From Novosphingobium sp049354825 (GTDB taxonomy: Bacteria; Pseudomonadota; Alphaproteobacteria; Sphingomonadales; Sphingomonadaceae): a DNA stretch of 64,000 bases. Position 1 is the first letter of the stretch. Each line of letters opens with the position of its first letter. Under the pieces are notes generated by a model. It saw only the letters and a list, made by a program, of their open reading frames with translations. It was not told the origin of the DNA and made no database searches. The stretch spans positions 1,364,001 through 1,428,000 of the forward strand of contig NZ_CP186480.1 in NCBI RefSeq assembly GCF_049354825.1. The letters are read 5' to 3'. This document shows positions 62,711 through 64,000 of the stretch, in pieces. The position numbers were made by a program, and so were the translations under genes.

Positions 62711-64000
62711 TCAGATCTCATCCTCATCGCTCGCCAGGGCCAGGCGCGCAGGGCAGACCAGGCGCCAGCGCAGGCCGGCCTCGGCATAGGCCATGTCGAC
62801 AGCGCCACACAGCTTGCCGCGGGGAACATCCTCGATAATGCGTGATCCGAAGCCCGTAATCCGCGGCGGCTGGACCGGCGGGCCGCCCGTTTCGTGCCAG
62901 GCTATGGCGAAATCGTCCTCGCCGCCGGTGGGCACCAGGCCCCAGTCGATCTCGACCCGGCCGGCCGGCACGCTAAGCGCGCCGTACTCGGCGGCGTTGA
63001 TCGCCAGCTCGTTTATCGCCATCCCGATCGATTCGGCCGCGCCCGACGATAGACCCAAATCAGGGCCGGAAAGGTCGAAGCGCGCCGGGTCCTGCCCAGC
63101 GACTGCCACTTGCGCGGCAATCAGATCGGCCACCGGAACGCCCGCCCAGTCATGGCGCACCAGGATGTCCTGAGTGGCCGCCAGCCCGGCGATCCGGCAC
63201 TCGAGCCGCGGCATGTAGTCGGCGCCTGACGCCGCGGTGCGCTTGGCCATCGACTGGATGACCGCCATCATGTTGCGCGTGCGGTGATTGACTTCCTTGA
63301 GCAGCAGCCGGACCCGGTCGTCCGCCCGGCGCTGATCGGTAATGTCGGTGGCGGTGCCGAACCGGAGGTACAGCTTTCCGTGAATGTCGAGCATCGGCAC
63401 CGAGCGCGCCAGCATCCACCGTGTTTCTCCGTCCGACCTGCGCCTCAGGGGCATCGTCGCCTCCCATCCGCCGCTGTCGTCGACCGCATCGGTGACGCGG
63501 CGGAGCATGTCCTCGCGTTCGCTGGCAGGCATCGCTGCGCTCCAGTCGAATCCGTCGACTTCGCTTTCGGTCAGGCCGAAGAAGTCGCGAAACTGGCGAT
63601 TGCCCCATCGCAGCACCCCGTCGCGGTCACCCACCCAGGCCATGACGGGCAGGTTGTCGCCCATCAGGCGAACGCGATCCTCGTTGCGCGATCGCAGCCG
63701 GCGCCTGGCAGGCTCATACATGTTCGACCGCGCCATCGATGCCGCGCCGACGATCGTGCCGTCAGCGTCGCGCACCGGCGAAACCAGCACTTCCACCGGA
63801 ACCTGTCCGCCGCCCTTGTACAGGCGCACCGTCGTGAAGGTGTCGACGCGTTCACCCGCGGCGATTCGGGCCAGGATGGCGTCTTCCTCGTCCTGGCGGT
63901 CGGCGGGCACGATCGTCCGCACCGAACGGCCGATCATCTCGGCCGCCGACCATCCGAACAGTGCCTCCGCGCTCGCATTCCAGGCGATGACGGTACCGTC
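62711..64000 (-). CDS. PAS-domain HWE-family sensor histidine kinase (partial, 5' end outside window)
   Basis: The last 429 residues are seen. The frame is open to the window edge with PAS-like sequence (VIAWNASAEALFGWSAAEMIG), so the start lies beyond 64000. The visible part has one PAS end, a second complete PAS/PAC (MAWVGDRDGVLRWGNRQFRDFFG), and a kinase core whose H-box LLLKEVNHRTRNMMAVIQSM is the HWE/HisKA_2 type with the phospho-His. An ATP-binding region follows (MAINELAINAAEYGALS). Such kinases often feed the alphaproteobacterial general stress response. Confidence 0.92.
   Translation of the reverse strand, partial: DGTVIAWNASAEALFGWSAAEMIGRSVRTIVPADRQDEEDAILARIAAGERVDTFTTVRLYKGGGQVPVEVLVSPVRDADGTIVGAASMARSNMYEPARRRLRSRNEDRVRLMGDNLPVMAWVGDRDGVLRWGNRQFRDFFGLTESEVDGFDWSAAMPASEREDMLRRVTDAVDDSGGWEATMPLRRRSDGETRWMLARSVPMLDIHGKLYLRFGTATDITDQRRADDRVRLLLKEVNHRTRNMMAVIQSMAKRTAASGADYMPRLECRIAGLAATQDILVRHDWAGVPVADLIAAQVAVAGQDPARFDLSGPDLGLSSGAAESIGMAINELAINAAEYGALSVPAGRVEIDWGLVPTGGEDDFAIAWHETGGPPVQPPRITGFGSRIIEDVPRGKLCGAVDMAYAEAGLRWRLVCPARLALASDEDEI

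Overview
The window is high-GC, gene-dense DNA from an alphaproteobacterium, most likely Sphingomonadales (Sphingomonas and relatives). This rests on protein wording, not a database search. Supporting signs are an ispH-thrB-rnhA cluster, a btu operon under a cobalamin riboswitch, an mdh-sucD-sucA-sucB-lpd TCA operon, two GGDEF-EAL proteins, and a complete str-S10-spc-alpha ribosomal block whose proteins carry unusual tails. No transposase, phage gene, CRISPR array, tRNA or rRNA was seen.

Left part (1-36.7 kb). An alpha/beta hydrolase overlaps an FAD oxidoreductase. Opposite them lie rnhA, thrB and ispH, coupled by overlapping stop/start codons. A run of exported hydrolases follows: M28 peptidase, penicillin-acylase-type Ntn hydrolase, M16 peptidase and M3 dipeptidyl carboxypeptidase, with small envelope proteins between them. 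From 20.8 to 15.5 kb (minus strand) a textbook cobalamin riboswitch precedes btuB-btuF-btuC-btuD and a VIT-family metal transporter, all overlapping end to start. Next come a small protein, a GGDEF-EAL protein, a membrane-anchored unknown and a methyltransferase. The TCA operon (25.2-32.7 kb) has a recognisable promoter and an upstream Fur/Irr-like palindrome. It is followed by an acyltransferase-3 gene, a PepSY protein, a TRIC-type channel, an exported unknown and a fatty-acid-hydroxylase-superfamily protein.

Right part (36.7-58.3 kb, all minus strand). In transcription order: rpsL-rpsG-fusA-tuf; terminator; an HNH protein; rpsJ; a roughly 290-base spacer packed with hairpins; rplC-D-W-B, rpsS, rplV, rpsC, rplP, rpmC, rpsQ, rplN-X-E, rpsN-H, rplF-R, rpsE, rpmD; a strong terminator; an inserted acyltransferase-3 gene; then rplO-secY-adk; and finally rpsM-rpsK-rpoA-rplQ. 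Promoter-like sequences with a shared layout (TTGACA-like, 17 bases, TA(A/G)GSG) sit before rpsL, rpsJ, rplO and rpsM. The classical long operon therefore appears to be cut into separately transcribed segments.

The right edge (58.4-64 kb) has a PilZ protein, a YeaQ/GlsB-type membrane protein, a second GGDEF-EAL protein, a LysR regulator, ApaG and the C-terminal part of an HWE-family histidine kinase that runs off the window.

The main points to check are: the acyltransferase wedged into the spc operon, bracketed by a terminator and a new promoter, with a frameshifted C-terminus; the hairpin array between rpsJ and rplC; a natural Arg at position 88 of ribosomal protein S12, the streptomycin-resistance position; the riboswitch-controlled operon ending in a VIT transporter; and the Fur-like site before the TCA operon.
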